The notes: a model not told the origin generated them from the sequence alone. A stretch of DNA of 64,000 nt from an uncultured Pseudogracilibacillus sp. (GCA_937960785.1 CALGOZ010000030.1:5915-69914), one strand, 5' to 3'. Positions 1 through 9,778 are shown, counted from the first letter of the stretch. Numbers and translations are program-made.

Positions 1-447
1 ACAAAAGAAGAATTCGAAGAGATGATTGAACGAAATGAGCTGTTAGAATATGCTAAGTATGTCGATAATTATTATGGAACCCCTAAACAATATGTTTTAG
101 ATGAATTAGCTAAAGGAAACGATGTCTTTTTGGAAATTGAAGTTCAAGGAGCATTACAAGTAAAGAAAAACTTCCCCGAAGGAGTCTTTATTTTCTTAAC
201 ACCTCCAAGTTTAAAAGAACTTAAAAACCGAATCGTTAACCGAGGTACTGAAACAAAAGACGTAATAATGCAACGATTAAAAGAAGCGAAAAATGAAATT
301 AAAATGATGGAAAACTATGACTACGTCGTGGTCAACGATGATGTAAGTAAAGCGGTCAAAAAAGTAAAGTCGATCGTCATTAGTGAACATTGTAAACGGG
401 CGAGAATTGAAAATGAGTATAAAAGAATTTTAGAGGAGGAATTTTAA
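1..447 (+). CDS. gmk: guanylate kinase, 5'-truncated by the window edge
   Basis: Converts GMP to GDP with ATP in the cytosol. The reading frame is open from base 1, so the gene starts upstream of the window. About 148 residues are visible, and by comparison with the usual ~205 residues the N-terminal P-loop part is missing. Visible family hallmarks are NYYGTP, the DVFLEIEVQGA stretch (nucleotide-monophosphate-binding part and Walker-B-like segment) and the RL..A..E helix. The stop codon overlaps the rpoZ start by one base, so the two are translationally linked, as in other Bacillaceae. Confidence 0.95.
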   Translation, partial: TKEEFEEMIERNELLEYAKYVDNYYGTPKQYVLDELAKGNDVFLEIEVQGALQVKKNFPEGVFIFLTPPSLKELKNRIVNRGTETKDVIMQRLKEAKNEIKMMENYDYVVVNDDVSKAVKKVKSIVISEHCKRARIENEYKRILEEEF

Positions 448-644
448 TGCTTGAACCATCGATTGATAGTTTACAGGAGAAAATTGATTCAAAATATTCT
501 CTCGTAGCTGTTTCTGCAAAGCGTGCACGCAAATTACAAGACGGTGAAAAGCCGTTAATTGAAGAACCGAAATCCCATACATTTGTCGGTATTGCATTAG
601 AAGAAATTGACGAAGAGAAAGTATTTATTAAAGAAGAAGCGTAA
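447..644 (+). CDS. rpoZ: DNA-directed RNA polymerase omega subunit
   Basis: Small subunit that helps fold and assemble the beta' subunit of RNA polymerase. The 65-residue product begins MLEPSIDSLQ and contains the omega signature YSLVAVSAKRAR (residues about 17-28), typical of the short Bacillus form. An AGAGGAGGA ribosome-binding site lies at about 432-440. The gene follows gmk with a 1-base overlap and is followed by a terminator at 651-677, so gmk-rpoZ ends a transcription unit. Confidence 0.95.
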   Translation: MLEPSIDSLQEKIDSKYSLVAVSAKRARKLQDGEKPLIEEPKSHTFVGIALEEIDEEKVFIKEEA

Positions 645-650
645 CAAAAG

Positions 651-677
651 AACCCTTGCTGTACCGGCAAGGGTTTT
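651..677 (+). terminator. intrinsic terminator after rpoZ
   Basis: A perfect 9-bp stem AACCCTTGC (651-659) / GCAAGGGTT (667-675) closes a 7-base loop and ends in TTTT, just after the rpoZ stop codon. Confidence 0.85.
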
Positions 678-722
678 CCACTATTTTTAACCGGTAAGCC
701 AATTTAAAAAGAGGTGTTCATC

Positions 723-1922
723 TTGTGGAAAGGAAAAAATGTACTAGTAGGAGTAACCGGAGGAATTGCTGTTTATAAAGCATGTGATTTAACGAGTAAA
801 TTAACACAACTAGGGGCGAACGTTCGTGTCATTATGACCGAAGGCGCAACAGAATTCGTCTCACCGTTAACCTTTCAAGCTTTATCACGAAACGATGTAT
901 ACGTCGATACGTTTATCGAAAAAGATGTAAAAAAAATAGCCCACGTCGATATCGCCGACTGGGCCGAAATTGCAATCGTCGCCCCTGCAACGGCAAATAC
1001 AATTGGTAAGCTAGCGCAGGGCATCGCCGACAATATGTTAACAACAATTTTAATAGCAACGCGAGCCGATGTCTATATTGCTCCAGCGATGAATGTGCAC
1101 ATGTATGCCAATCCAGCTGTGATGGAGAATATGCAAAAATTAGACGATTGGGGTTATCATTTTATCGAGCCAGGTTCTGGTTATTTAGCTTGTGGCTACG
1201 TAGGAAAAGGTCGTCTAGAAGAGCCCCAAACAATTATCGATACAATCTATCACCATCAACAACGAACATCGTTACTCGAAGGAAAAAATGTTTTAATTAC
1301 AGCGGGTCCGACTGAGGAAGCCCTAGATCCCGTCCGTTACTTTACAAACCATTCAACAGGCACAATGGGCTTTGCTTTGGCAGAAGCAGCAGCACGAAAT
1401 GGTGCAACGGTTACGTTAGTTACAGGTCCGGTTCAGTTAGATACACCCATCGGCGCGATTCATCGTGTCGATGTAACGACAGCAGAAGAGATGTATAATG
1501 CAGTTTGGGATTATTATGAAACGAGCGATATCGTTATAAAGGCTGCAGCTGTTGCCGATTATCGCCCTAAAGAAATTTATGATGAAAAGATGAAAAAAGG
1601 AAACGGTGGCTTAACGATTGAAATGGAAAGAACGAAAGATATTTTGCATTCGTTAGGCGAACGAAAAGAAAAACAATTTCTCGTCGGGTTTGCAGCCGAA
1701 ACGACGAACCCCCTCGAATATGGGAAAGGAAAATTAAAAGAAAAAAATCTCGATGCAATTGTAATTAACAATGTAAGTGAAGAGGGAGCCGGCTTTGGTA
1801 CGGATACGAATATCGTAACTTATGTTAATAAAACGCACGAACTGACGACGTTAGAAAAAGCACCGAAATATATGATTGCTGAACAATTAATCAAACTCAT
1901 TCATCGCGATTATAAAGGATGA
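723..1922 (+). CDS. coaBC: bifunctional phosphopantothenoylcysteine decarboxylase / phosphopantothenate-cysteine ligase
   Basis: Carries out two consecutive coenzyme A steps: CTP-dependent ligation of cysteine to phosphopantothenate (C-terminal CoaB) and FMN-dependent decarboxylation (N-terminal CoaC). The N-terminal flavoprotein domain shows GVTGGIAVYKA, the PAMN motif and the GYLACG substrate-clamp loop. The CoaB half shows ITAGPTEE, an AAVADYRP stretch and a KK..KN motif near the end. The frame is open from a GTG at 714, but that codon lies inside the ribosome-binding site AAAGAGGTG (708-716). The TTG at 723 has 6-base spacing and matches the usual N-terminus. The stop overlaps the first possible priA start. 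Confidence 0.93.
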   Translation: MWKGKNVLVGVTGGIAVYKACDLTSKLTQLGANVRVIMTEGATEFVSPLTFQALSRNDVYVDTFIEKDVKKIAHVDIADWAEIAIVAPATANTIGKLAQGIADNMLTTILIATRADVYIAPAMNVHMYANPAVMENMQKLDDWGYHFIEPGSGYLACGYVGKGRLEEPQTIIDTIYHHQQRTSLLEGKNVLITAGPTEEALDPVRYFTNHSTGTMGFALAEAAARNGATVTLVTGPVQLDTPIGAIHRVDVTTAEEMYNAVWDYYETSDIVIKAAAVADYRPKEIYDEKMKKGNGGLTIEMERTKDILHSLGERKEKQFLVGFAAETTNPLEYGKGKLKEKNLDAIVINNVSEEGAGFGTDTNIVTYVNKTHELTTLEKAPKYMIAEQLIKLIHRDYKG

Positions 1923-4324
1923 GAAGGATGGAAGTAGCTAGAGTAATCGTCGATGTACCAACGACAAACGTCAATCAAACGTATGACTACTTAATCCCTG
2001 AAAGATTTCACGGAATTGTAAAACGAGGAATGCGCGTAGTTATACCATTCGGGCGCCGGAAAATTACCGGCTTTGTTGTCGAGTTATTAGAAGACTCAAA
2101 GGTAGAAAATCTAAAAGAATTGCACGATGTGTTAGATTTAGAACCAGTTTTAACCAACGAGCTGTTACAGTTAGGAAAGTGGCTCGCTGAAGAAACGATA
2201 TCTTTATATATTACGACTTATCAAGCGATGTTGCCCCAAGTATTAAAGGCAAGCTATAAAAAAGAAATCGAAAAAGTAAACACTATTGACCATCCCCATT
2301 TAGCGAAGTTTTTTAAAAACAAAAATAAAGTCGCATACGAGGAAGTTGTCCAAGGATTACCTTCAATTTCGATTCTTAAAGAAGCACTTAATAGCAAACA
2401 AGTAAAACTAAACTACGTTGTAAAAACTCGTGAACAAAAGCGGTATGAAACAATCATTGTACCGGCTTCAGAAGAAACGTTACAAGAAGCTTTCGATTCT
2501 TTGTTGCCACAGGCAAGACGCCAAAAAGAAATTATTACATACTTTCTAAAACATCCAAAGCCGATTAAGCAAGCAACACTATACGATAAACTATCGATCA
2601 ATCGTGCTCATTTAAATCCATTAATAGAAAAAAAGGTGCTTTCGCTAAAAAAAGAAGAAGTATACCGTGATCCGTATCGACAACCGGTAAAGCAAACGAC
2701 AAAGTTACCGTTAACGGACGAACAAAGTCGCGCCTTAAAAGAAATTGAAAAATGTATCGATGAAAATAAGCATGAAACCTTTTTAGTTCACGGTGTTACA
2801 GGAAGCGGTAAAACCGAGATTTACTTACAAGCGATTGAACGAGTAATAAACCGAGGGGAAGAAGCAATTGTATTAGTTCCGGAGATTTCGTTAACTCCAC
2901 AAATGGTCGAGCGTTTTCGTGGTCGTTTTGGTGAGCAGGTCGCTGTGTTACATAGTGGTTTATCAATTGGTGAAAAATATGATGAATGGCGAAAAATTCA
3001 TCGCAAAGAAGTGCAAGTCGTCGTCGGAGCGCGTTCTGCTATATTTGCTCCTTTTGAAAATTTAGGAATTATTATTATCGATGAAGAACACGAAACAACG
3101 TATAAACAGGAGGAAGCACCTCGCTATCATGCAAAAGATGTAGCAATTAAACGTGGACAATTAAATCGCTGCCCGGTCGTACTAGGAAGTGCAACTCCAA
3201 CCTTAGAGGCTTATGCTCGTACGACTCGGAATGTGTATCGTTTACTCACACTAGAAAAACGAGTAAACGACCGTCCCCTTCCCCCAGTAGAAATTGTCGA
3301 TATGCGTAGCGAGCTCCAAGCGGGAAATCGTACGATGTTTTCTCGCCTCCTCGTTCAAAAAATAAATGAACGAAGAGAAAAGGGCGAACAAATCGTCCTA
3401 CTCTTAAATCGAAGAGGCTATTCCAATTTTATTCTTTGTCGCGATTGTGGTTTCGTCGATGAGTGTCCGCATTGTGACATTTCTTTAACATACCATAAAC
3501 GTGACCATCGTTTAAAATGTCATTATTGTTTATATGAAAAACCTTTACCAAATCGATGTCCATCTTGCGAAAGTGAAGCGATTCATTTTTTTGGAACAGG
3601 AACCGAGCGAGTGCAAGAAGCGTTGTACGATGCAATTCCAGGAATTCGTGTGTTACGGATGGATGTCGATACGACCCGTCGAAAAGGAGCCCACGAACGT
3701 ATTTTGCGACAGTTCGAACAGAAAGAGGCGGACGTTTTACTCGGGACTCAAATGATCGCAAAAGGGCTGGACTTTAAAAATGTAACGCTCGTCGGCGTGT
3801 TGGCTGCTGATGCGATGTTACACTTGCCAGACTTTCGCTCAGCGGAACGAACCTTTCAGTTACTTACACAAGTTAGTGGACGGGCGGGCCGTCATGAATT
3901 GACCGGGGAAGTTGTCGTTCAAACGTATACACCGGATCACTATAGTATCGTTTTAGCAAGTCGTTACGATTACCCAGCTTTTTATCATCATGAAATGGAG
4001 TTGCGACGAAGCTTTCGTTACCCACCGTATTATTATTTAGTTCGGATTCAACTAGCCGACGAACGACGTAATAACGTCTATGCTAAAAGTGTGCAAGTAG
4101 GAAATTTTTTACGTCAACATTTAACGAATAAAGCGATTATGTTAGGGCCATCACCGGCACCGATTCCAAGGTTGAAAAACCGCTATCGCTTTCAATTATT
4201 AATCAAATATCGTCATGAACCTCATTTACTAGACGCCCTGCACGATTTATCGCAACAATTTGTAAAAGAGCGTCGTCAAGGATTGCAAATGACAATCGAT
4301 ATAAATCCGTATCAATTTATGTAA
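1919..4324 (+). CDS. priA: primosomal replication restart helicase PriA
   Basis: A 3'-to-5' superfamily-2 DNA helicase that reloads the replisome at stalled forks. The 801-residue product has the N-terminal DNA-binding part, Walker A GVTGSGKT near residue 292, the DEEH box near residue 388 and a zinc-binding block of four CxxC pairs (CRDCG, CPHC, CHYC, CPSC) about residues 507-560. Helicase motifs such as GTQMIAKGLDF and QVSGRAGR follow. The first ATG overlaps the coaBC stop. A second in-frame ATG at 1928, preceded by AAAGGA with 8-base spacing, is equally plausible. Confidence 0.95.
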   Translation: MRRMEVARVIVDVPTTNVNQTYDYLIPERFHGIVKRGMRVVIPFGRRKITGFVVELLEDSKVENLKELHDVLDLEPVLTNELLQLGKWLAEETISLYITTYQAMLPQVLKASYKKEIEKVNTIDHPHLAKFFKNKNKVAYEEVVQGLPSISILKEALNSKQVKLNYVVKTREQKRYETIIVPASEETLQEAFDSLLPQARRQKEIITYFLKHPKPIKQATLYDKLSINRAHLNPLIEKKVLSLKKEEVYRDPYRQPVKQTTKLPLTDEQSRALKEIEKCIDENKHETFLVHGVTGSGKTEIYLQAIERVINRGEEAIVLVPEISLTPQMVERFRGRFGEQVAVLHSGLSIGEKYDEWRKIHRKEVQVVVGARSAIFAPFENLGIIIIDEEHETTYKQEEAPRYHAKDVAIKRGQLNRCPVVLGSATPTLEAYARTTRNVYRLLTLEKRVNDRPLPPVEIVDMRSELQAGNRTMFSRLLVQKINERREKGEQIVLLLNRRGYSNFILCRDCGFVDECPHCDISLTYHKRDHRLKCHYCLYEKPLPNRCPSCESEAIHFFGTGTERVQEALYDAIPGIRVLRMDVDTTRRKGAHERILRQFEQKEADVLLGTQMIAKGLDFKNVTLVGVLAADAMLHLPDFRSAERTFQLLTQVSGRAGRHELTGEVVVQTYTPDHYSIVLASRYDYPAFYHHEMELRRSFRYPPYYYLVRIQLADERRNNVYAKSVQVGNFLRQHLTNKAIMLGPSPAPIPRLKNRYRFQLLIKYRHEPHLLDALHDLSQQFVKERRQGLQMTIDINPYQFM

Positions 4325-4341
4325 AGGAGAAGTAGAAATAG

Positions 4342-5277
4342 ATGAAACGTGTTGTATTTATGGGAACTCCCTATTTTGCTGTACCTATATTAGAAGCATT
4401 AATTCAAGAAGACATAGAGATAGTATTAGTCGTAACTCAACCAGATCGACTTGTTGGCCGAAAGCAAAAGTTAACTCCTCCACCGGTAAAACAAGTAGCA
4501 TTAAAGCACGATATACCAGTTTTTCAACCAGAGCGGTTACGCAAAGACTTTGAAACAATATTAGACTATCAACCGGATTTAATCATTACAGCAGCCTACG
4601 GCCAGTTATTACCGAAAGAGTTACTCGATGCGCCACCTTTTGGTAGTATAAACGTTCACGCATCGTTACTTCCAGAACTACGTGGTGGTGCTCCAATTCA
4701 TTATGCGATTTTACAAGGCAAAAAAGAGACAGGTATTACAATCATGTATATGGAAGAAAAACTCGATGCCGGAGATATTATATCCCAAGTGAAAATTCCA
4801 ATCAAAACGACTGACCACGTCGGTACGTTACACGATAAATTGGCCAATTTAGGAGCAAAACTTCTCATTGAAACATTACCGACTATTTTTGACCGTACGA
4901 ACGAGCGAATTCCTCAAGAAGAGGAAAGAGCAACCTTTGCACCGAATATTACTCGTGAACAGGAAAAAATCGATTGGAGAAAAACAGATGAAGAAGTCTA
5001 TAACCATATTAGGGGTTTACATCCATGGCCTGTCGCCTACACTAAATTTAAAGACGAACGGATGAAAGTTTGGTGGGGGGAACGGGATGGTAAGACTTAT
5101 GACGGAGAACCAGGTCAAATCGTTGCAATCGATGAGACGACGATTACAGTCTTATGTGGTAATCAAAAGGGTATTCGTCTAACGGAGGTTCAACCAGCAG
5201 GAAAAAAACGTATGAAAGTAAGTGAATTTTTACGAGGGCATTACGATAAATTACAAGTAGGCGATTGTTTTTCATAA
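4342..5277 (+). CDS. fmt: methionyl-tRNA formyltransferase
   Basis: Formylates Met-tRNA(fMet) with 10-formyl-tetrahydrofolate for translation initiation. The 311-residue product has the N-terminal formyltransferase fold beginning with MGTPYFAVP and the folate/catalytic region NVHASLLPELRGGAPI. A C-terminal OB-like domain ends with the EVQPAGKKRM stretch typical of Fmt. It follows priA by 17 bases, with AAAGGAG about 12 bases before the ATG. In B. subtilis def lies between priA and fmt and rsmB-rlmN lie downstream; neither is present here. Confidence 0.95.
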   Translation: MKRVVFMGTPYFAVPILEALIQEDIEIVLVVTQPDRLVGRKQKLTPPPVKQVALKHDIPVFQPERLRKDFETILDYQPDLIITAAYGQLLPKELLDAPPFGSINVHASLLPELRGGAPIHYAILQGKKETGITIMYMEEKLDAGDIISQVKIPIKTTDHVGTLHDKLANLGAKLLIETLPTIFDRTNERIPQEEERATFAPNITREQEKIDWRKTDEEVYNHIRGLHPWPVAYTKFKDERMKVWWGERDGKTYDGEPGQIVAIDETTITVLCGNQKGIRLTEVQPAGKKRMKVSEFLRGHYDKLQVGDCFS

Positions 5278-5304
5278 AACGTAAAAATGGTTTTATATTA
5301 ACCT

Positions 5305-5333
5305 TTTATTCCCAACTGTTCTTATGCTATGAT
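5305..5333 (+). promoter_or_regulatory. candidate sigma-A promoter for prpC-prkC
   Basis: TTTATT (5305-5310), a 17-base spacer and TATGAT (5328-5333). The -10 is preceded by TGC, an extended -10 element that can offset the poor -35. It lies in the 126-base gap between fmt and prpC. Confidence 0.5.
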
Positions 5334-5403
5334 TAAATAATCAATATTAAAACGTAGAAAAACATCGTCGGAAAAGATAGATTGCAAAATTGAGGTGAAA
5401 GGG

Positions 5404-6153
5404 ATGGAAGGGTATTTTCTTACAGACCGTGGAAAAGTTCGGAAGACGAACGAAGATGCAGGAGGGTTATTTTACAATAATTCCAATCAATTACTTGCAG
5501 TCGTTGCTGACGGAATGGGAGGGCACCGAGCAGGTGAAGTTGCGAGTAATTTAGCAGTTGAATTTGTCGAAGCAATGTGGAGAATAACAGAGCACTTTTC
5601 GACGGTTGAAGAGGCAGAAAAATGGATGTTAGAGCTAATCGATACAACGAATGAAGAAGTGTATACACATGCCCGAAAAAATGAAGCTCATCAAGGAATG
5701 GGAACGACGATTGTAGCTGCTCTATTAACAGATGAATTTGTCACTGTCGGCCACGTAGGTGATAGTCGGTGTTATTTATGGAAAGTAGACTCTTCTTTTA
5801 TACAAATAACAAGCGACCATTCCTTAGTAAATGAATTAATAAAAACAGGACAAATAACCCCTTCGGATGCCGAAGTTCATCCACGAAAAAATGTCTTAAC
5901 AAAGGCTTTAGGAACTGAAGAAGTTATAAAGCCAGACATTCAAACGGTCGAGTGGGGAAAGACTGATTGCATATTGTTATGTTCCGATGGTCTTTCGAAT
6001 AAAGTTGACGATGAAGAATTAAAAACGGAATTAGAACAGATGGAATCGATCGAACGAACAGCGACAACACTACTCCAACTAGCAAACGACCGTGGTGGGG
6101 AAGATAATATTACATTAGCTATCGTTCGAAATGAAGAAGGTGAAATAACATGA
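5404..6153 (+). CDS. prpC: PP2C-type protein serine/threonine phosphatase PrpC
   Basis: Metal-dependent phosphatase that reverses phosphorylation by the kinase encoded next. PP2C motifs seen are the acidic RKTNEDAG near the N-terminus, VVADGMGGHRAG, GTTIVAALL, VGHVGDSRCYL, SDHSLVNEL and the C-terminal GGEDNITLA, which carry the metal-binding aspartates. The open frame extends to a GTG at 5395, but that codon is inside the SD GAGGTGAAAGGG. The ATG at 5404, 6 bases after GAGGTG, is the likely start. The stop overlaps the prkC ATG by four bases. Confidence 0.95.
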   Translation: MEGYFLTDRGKVRKTNEDAGGLFYNNSNQLLAVVADGMGGHRAGEVASNLAVEFVEAMWRITEHFSTVEEAEKWMLELIDTTNEEVYTHARKNEAHQGMGTTIVAALLTDEFVTVGHVGDSRCYLWKVDSSFIQITSDHSLVNELIKTGQITPSDAEVHPRKNVLTKALGTEEVIKPDIQTVEWGKTDCILLCSDGLSNKVDDEELKTELEQMESIERTATTLLQLANDRGGEDNITLAIVRNEEGEIT

Positions 6154-8126
6154 TTGTCGGACATTTATTAAATGAACGTTACCGTATTAAACGTCGAATC
6201 GGTGGCGGTGGGATGGCTAATGTATATTTAGGCTTTGATTTAATTTTAGAACGAGACGTGGCCATTAAAGTATTACGAATGGAATTCGTAAATGACCCTG
6301 AATTTGTCGAACGATTCGATCGAGAAGCCCAGGCAGCTACGAGTTTATCCCATCCGAATATCGTTAACATTTATGATGTCGGAGAAGAAGATGATATTTT
6401 GTATATTGTAATGGAATATGTCGATGGACTCACATTGAAAGAATATATACAAAAGCATGGCCCTCTATCCGTCGAAAAAGCAATCGATATTATGGATCAA
6501 TTAACAGCAGCAATCCAACATGCTCACGAGACAGGCCTAATCCATCGTGACATTAAACCACAAAACGTTTTAATCAATCAGAATGGCACGGTAAAAGTCA
6601 CGGACTTCGGAATTGCTGTAGCCTTAAGCGCGACAGCCCTTACTCAGACGAATTCCGTATTAGGCTCGGTTCATTACTTATCTCCGGAACAAGCTCGTGG
6701 AGGAAAAGCGACGAAAAAGTCTGATATTTATTCCTTAGGTATTGTTTTTTATGAATTATTGACGGGGGAACTTCCGTTTTCCGGACAATCACCTGTTTCA
6801 ATTGCCCTTAAACATTTGCAAGATGATATTCCGTCGGTTCGTGCAAAAGACGAATCGATTCCGCAAAGTGTCGAAAATATTATATTGAAAGCAACGACAA
6901 AAGATCCCTTCCATCGTTATCAATCCGTATCAGAAATGGGACATTATATTTCAGTCGCCCTTGAACCTAGTAATCTAAATGAACCAATTTATGAACCCCC
7001 TTATGAAACGGGGGAAGAGACGAAGGCAATACCGATTATTACCGACGAATCGATGCCAAAGTTAAACGAAACCGATACACCGACGCTCGTTCATGAAGTT
7101 GAAGAAGCTTCGGAAAATAAACAAATAGGTCAAGAGCAAAAGTCGCCTCCGACGAAGAAAAAACGTAAACGACGTCGCTGGATTATTAGTATTGCTTCAA
7201 TCCTAGTGATTGCCCTTATTTTCTTTACTTTTTTACTATTTAGTTCACCGAAGGATGTCGTTGTTCCGGATGTTACCGACTTAGAATATGAAGAGGCTGT
7301 TGAGCAATTAGAAGCTTTAAAGTTAAAAGTTAACAAAGAAACGATACCTTCAGAAGAAGTAGAAGAAGGTAAGGTCGTTAAATCTGATCCAGAGGCGGGA
7401 CGAACAGTAAAAGAAAAGTCGACCGTAGATGTCTATGTAAGTGAAGGTAGAGAAAAAGTTGAATTTGAAGATTATGTCGGTAAAAACTTTGCACAAGTAG
7501 AACGGATTTTAGAAGAAGATGGTTACGAAGAAATTCGCTCCTATGATGTCATCTCAGATGATCCAGTAGGGCAAATAGTAACCCAAATTCAACCCTTACC
7601 CGGTGAGGAAGTAATCCCAGAAGAGACGACAGTTATTTTTGAAGTAAGCTCAGGCCCTAAGAAGGTTTCCTTAGGCAATCTAGTTGGTCTATCGTTAGAT
7701 CAAGCCCGTGATTATGCAAAACGAAATAGTTTAAAATTAGAAATAAAAGAAGCTTATTCGGATTCTGTTGAAAAAAATCACGTCATATCCCAAAATCCTC
7801 GGGCAAATTCTGAATTAGAAGAAGGTAGCACTGTTACGGTTACTATTTCCAAAGGACCTGAAGAAAAACCACCGAGAACTCACTCGGTCACTTTTACAGT
7901 TCCTTTTGAACCAACAACAGGACCAGATGGAGAGTTACAAAAAGAACAACTCGTTCAAATATACGTCGGCGATATGAATGAAAATATTAGCAACGTATTT
8001 CATGAAGCAAAAATAAACCGAGATAAAGAATACGAGTTAACGTTAGTAATTGCGGAAAATGAAGTTGCCGAATATCGCGTGTTACGTGATGGTGTAGAAA
8101 TTATTCGTGAACGAATTCCATATTAA
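6150..8126 (+). CDS. prkC: membrane Ser/Thr protein kinase with PASTA repeats, PrkC
   Basis: Hanks-type kinase that senses muropeptides/lipid II outside the cell and phosphorylates cytosolic targets; in spores it is linked to germination. The kinase domain (about residues 11-270) shows GGGGMANVYLG, HRDIKPQNVLI, DFGIA and SPEQA. A basic KKKRKRRR stretch precedes one transmembrane helix (about 344-364). Three extracellular PASTA repeats follow (about 371-436, 437-507, 508-578), then a C-terminal beta-rich tail as in B. subtilis PrkC. The start codon overlaps prpC, as expected for a cognate kinase-phosphatase pair. Confidence 0.96.
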   Translation: MIVGHLLNERYRIKRRIGGGGMANVYLGFDLILERDVAIKVLRMEFVNDPEFVERFDREAQAATSLSHPNIVNIYDVGEEDDILYIVMEYVDGLTLKEYIQKHGPLSVEKAIDIMDQLTAAIQHAHETGLIHRDIKPQNVLINQNGTVKVTDFGIAVALSATALTQTNSVLGSVHYLSPEQARGGKATKKSDIYSLGIVFYELLTGELPFSGQSPVSIALKHLQDDIPSVRAKDESIPQSVENIILKATTKDPFHRYQSVSEMGHYISVALEPSNLNEPIYEPPYETGEETKAIPIITDESMPKLNETDTPTLVHEVEEASENKQIGQEQKSPPTKKKRKRRRWIISIASILVIALIFFTFLLFSSPKDVVVPDVTDLEYEEAVEQLEALKLKVNKETIPSEEVEEGKVVKSDPEAGRTVKEKSTVDVYVSEGREKVEFEDYVGKNFAQVERILEEDGYEEIRSYDVISDDPVGQIVTQIQPLPGEEVIPEETTVIFEVSSGPKKVSLGNLVGLSLDQARDYAKRNSLKLEIKEAYSDSVEKNHVISQNPRANSELEEGSTVTVTISKGPEEKPPRTHSVTFTVPFEPTTGPDGELQKEQLVQIYVGDMNENISNVFHEAKINRDKEYELTLVIAENEVAEYRVLRDGVEIIRERIPY

Positions 8127-8140
8127 GAAAGGGTGGCTTA

Positions 8141-9022
8141 ATGGCAAAAGGCAGAATTGTAAAAGCATTAAGTGGTTTTTACTATGTTCAAACAGAAGAC
8201 GATACGCTCTATGCTTGTAAAGGTCGAGGAGTGTTCCGGAATAAAAAAATCACTCCTCTTGTGGGGGATCTCGTTACTTTCGATATTATTAGTGAAGATG
8301 AAGGCTATATTACGACAGTTTCGGAGCGGAAAAATGAACTCGTTCGTCCACCGATCGTTAACGTCGATAAAGCATTAATTGTAAGTTCGATTACAGAACC
8401 AAAATTTAGTGCACAACTTCTCGACCGCTTTTTAGTTGTTGTTGAGTCAAAAGGAATTGAGCCGATGCTCGTACTCTCGAAGAAAGATTTAGCGACGGAA
8501 AAAGAAATAGAGACGATTGAACGCTATAAAGCTCAGTACGAAAAAATTGGTTACAAAGTCGTCTATTTCTCCCTAGAGGAACCTGTCGATTCAACTTTAT
8601 TACAATTTTTAAAAGAAGATATTACTGTCATTATGGGACAAACCGGTGTGGGAAAATCAACGATATTAAATGCAATCGAGCCTAGCTTTCAAATTGAAAC
8701 AGGTGAAATATCGAAAAGTCTCGGACGTGGCCGACATACGACACGGCATGTAGAGTTACATGAAATAAATGGAGGACTCGTTGCAGATACACCGGGTTTT
8801 AGTTCGATTGATTTTGCGCATATTGAAGCAGAACAATTAGGCGATTATTTTATCGATATTAAAGAACAAGCAAAGTATTGTCGCTTTCGTAGTTGTCTTC
8901 ATTTGAATGAACCACAATGTCAGGTGAAAAAAGCAGTTGAAGAGAAAGTTATTTTTAAAGAACGGTATAAACATTATAAATTATTTTTACAAGAAATATT
9001 ATCGAGAAAGCCGAGGTATTAA
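8141..9022 (+). CDS. rsgA: ribosome small subunit-dependent GTPase RsgA (CpgA/YloQ)
   Basis: Circularly permuted GTPase that checks late 30S maturation. The 293-residue protein has an N-terminal OB fold and a GTPase domain in permuted order: SKKD (G4 position), G1 GQTGVGKS, G3 DTPGF. A C-terminal zinc site C..C.H.....C lies within CRFRSCLHLNEPQC. The G4 box lacks the usual Asn; B. subtilis YloQ also departs from NKxD here, so this is probably not a defect. It sits 14 bases after prkC and 3 before rpe. Confidence 0.95.
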   Translation: MAKGRIVKALSGFYYVQTEDDTLYACKGRGVFRNKKITPLVGDLVTFDIISEDEGYITTVSERKNELVRPPIVNVDKALIVSSITEPKFSAQLLDRFLVVVESKGIEPMLVLSKKDLATEKEIETIERYKAQYEKIGYKVVYFSLEEPVDSTLLQFLKEDITVIMGQTGVGKSTILNAIEPSFQIETGEISKSLGRGRHTTRHVELHEINGGLVADTPGFSSIDFAHIEAEQLGDYFIDIKEQAKYCRFRSCLHLNEPQCQVKKAVEEKVIFKERYKHYKLFLQEILSRKPRY

Positions 9023-9025
9023 CAA

Positions 9026-9682
9026 ATGGTTAAATTAGCACCGTCAATACTATCAGCAAATTTTGCAAAACTTGGAGAAGAAATAAAGGAAGTAGAGAAG
9101 GCTGGAGCTGATTATATTCATGTCGATGTAATGGACGGTCATTTTGTTCCAAATATTACGATTGGCCCACTAATTGTTGATGCAATTCGACCAGTCACAG
9201 ATTTGCCTCTCGATGTTCATTTAATGATTGAAAACCCAGACCAATATGTTGAAGCCTTTGCAAAGGCAGGTGCTTCAATTATTACCGTACATCAAGAGGC
9301 TTCCGTTCATTTACATAGGACGGTTCATTTCATCAAAAGTTTAGGCGTAAAAGTAGGTGTAGCAATTAATCCTTCTACGCCAGTCACAATGCTTGAGCCA
9401 ATTTTACATGATATCGACTTAGCTTTAGTTATGACAGTAAATCCAGGATTTGGAGGTCAATCGTTTATTGAAGAGACCGTTTCAAAAATAAAAACGTTAG
9501 CCGAATGGAAAAGAACTCGAGGTCATACGTATGAAATAGAAGTCGATGGAGGGGTAAATTCTGAAACGGCGAAAATTTGTACCGATGCTGGGGCAGAAGT
9601 ACTCGTTGCCGGTAGCGCAATCTTTAATGCAACTGATCGAAAAGAAGCAATGAATAAAATTCGTAAATCGATTGAGGGTTAA
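9026..9682 (+). CDS. rpe: ribulose-phosphate 3-epimerase
   Basis: Interconverts ribulose-5-phosphate and xylulose-5-phosphate in the pentose phosphate pathway. The 218-residue TIM barrel shows the N-terminal LAPSILSANFAKLG, the metal/catalytic stretches HVDVMDGHFVPN and DVHLMI, MTVNPGFGGQ, and the phosphate-binding EVDGGVN...AG..VLVAGSAIF. It starts 3 bases after rsgA. In B. subtilis thiN follows; here spoVM is next. Confidence 0.96.
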   Translation: MVKLAPSILSANFAKLGEEIKEVEKAGADYIHVDVMDGHFVPNITIGPLIVDAIRPVTDLPLDVHLMIENPDQYVEAFAKAGASIITVHQEASVHLHRTVHFIKSLGVKVGVAINPSTPVTMLEPILHDIDLALVMTVNPGFGGQSFIEETVSKIKTLAEWKRTRGHTYEIEVDGGVNSETAKICTDAGAEVLVAGSAIFNATDRKEAMNKIRKSIEG

Positions 9683-9708
9683 TTTAGTTCTATCTTAATC
9701 AACCGTCG

Positions 9709-9716
9709 CATATAAT
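9709..9716 (+). promoter_or_regulatory. possible sigma-E-type -10 element before spoVM
   Basis: CATATAAT matches the sporulation sigma-E -10 consensus CATACAAT at 7 of 8 positions and lies 63 bases before the spoVM start. The -35 region (around 9688-9695) is only weakly sigma-E-like. The embedded TATAAT could instead serve sigma-A, but no -35 hexamer is visible for that. Confidence 0.35.
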
Positions 9717-9778
9717 AAAGTAACGTTGCAAAGGAACGAATAGCTTGTCACTTTCATTTGTAAACGGAGGCGGATGAT

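Noticed and set aside
8460..8480. Altered G4 motif SKKD in RsgA as a defect
   Set aside because: B. subtilis RsgA also lacks the Asn here, so the deviation is probably normal for the family in bacilli.
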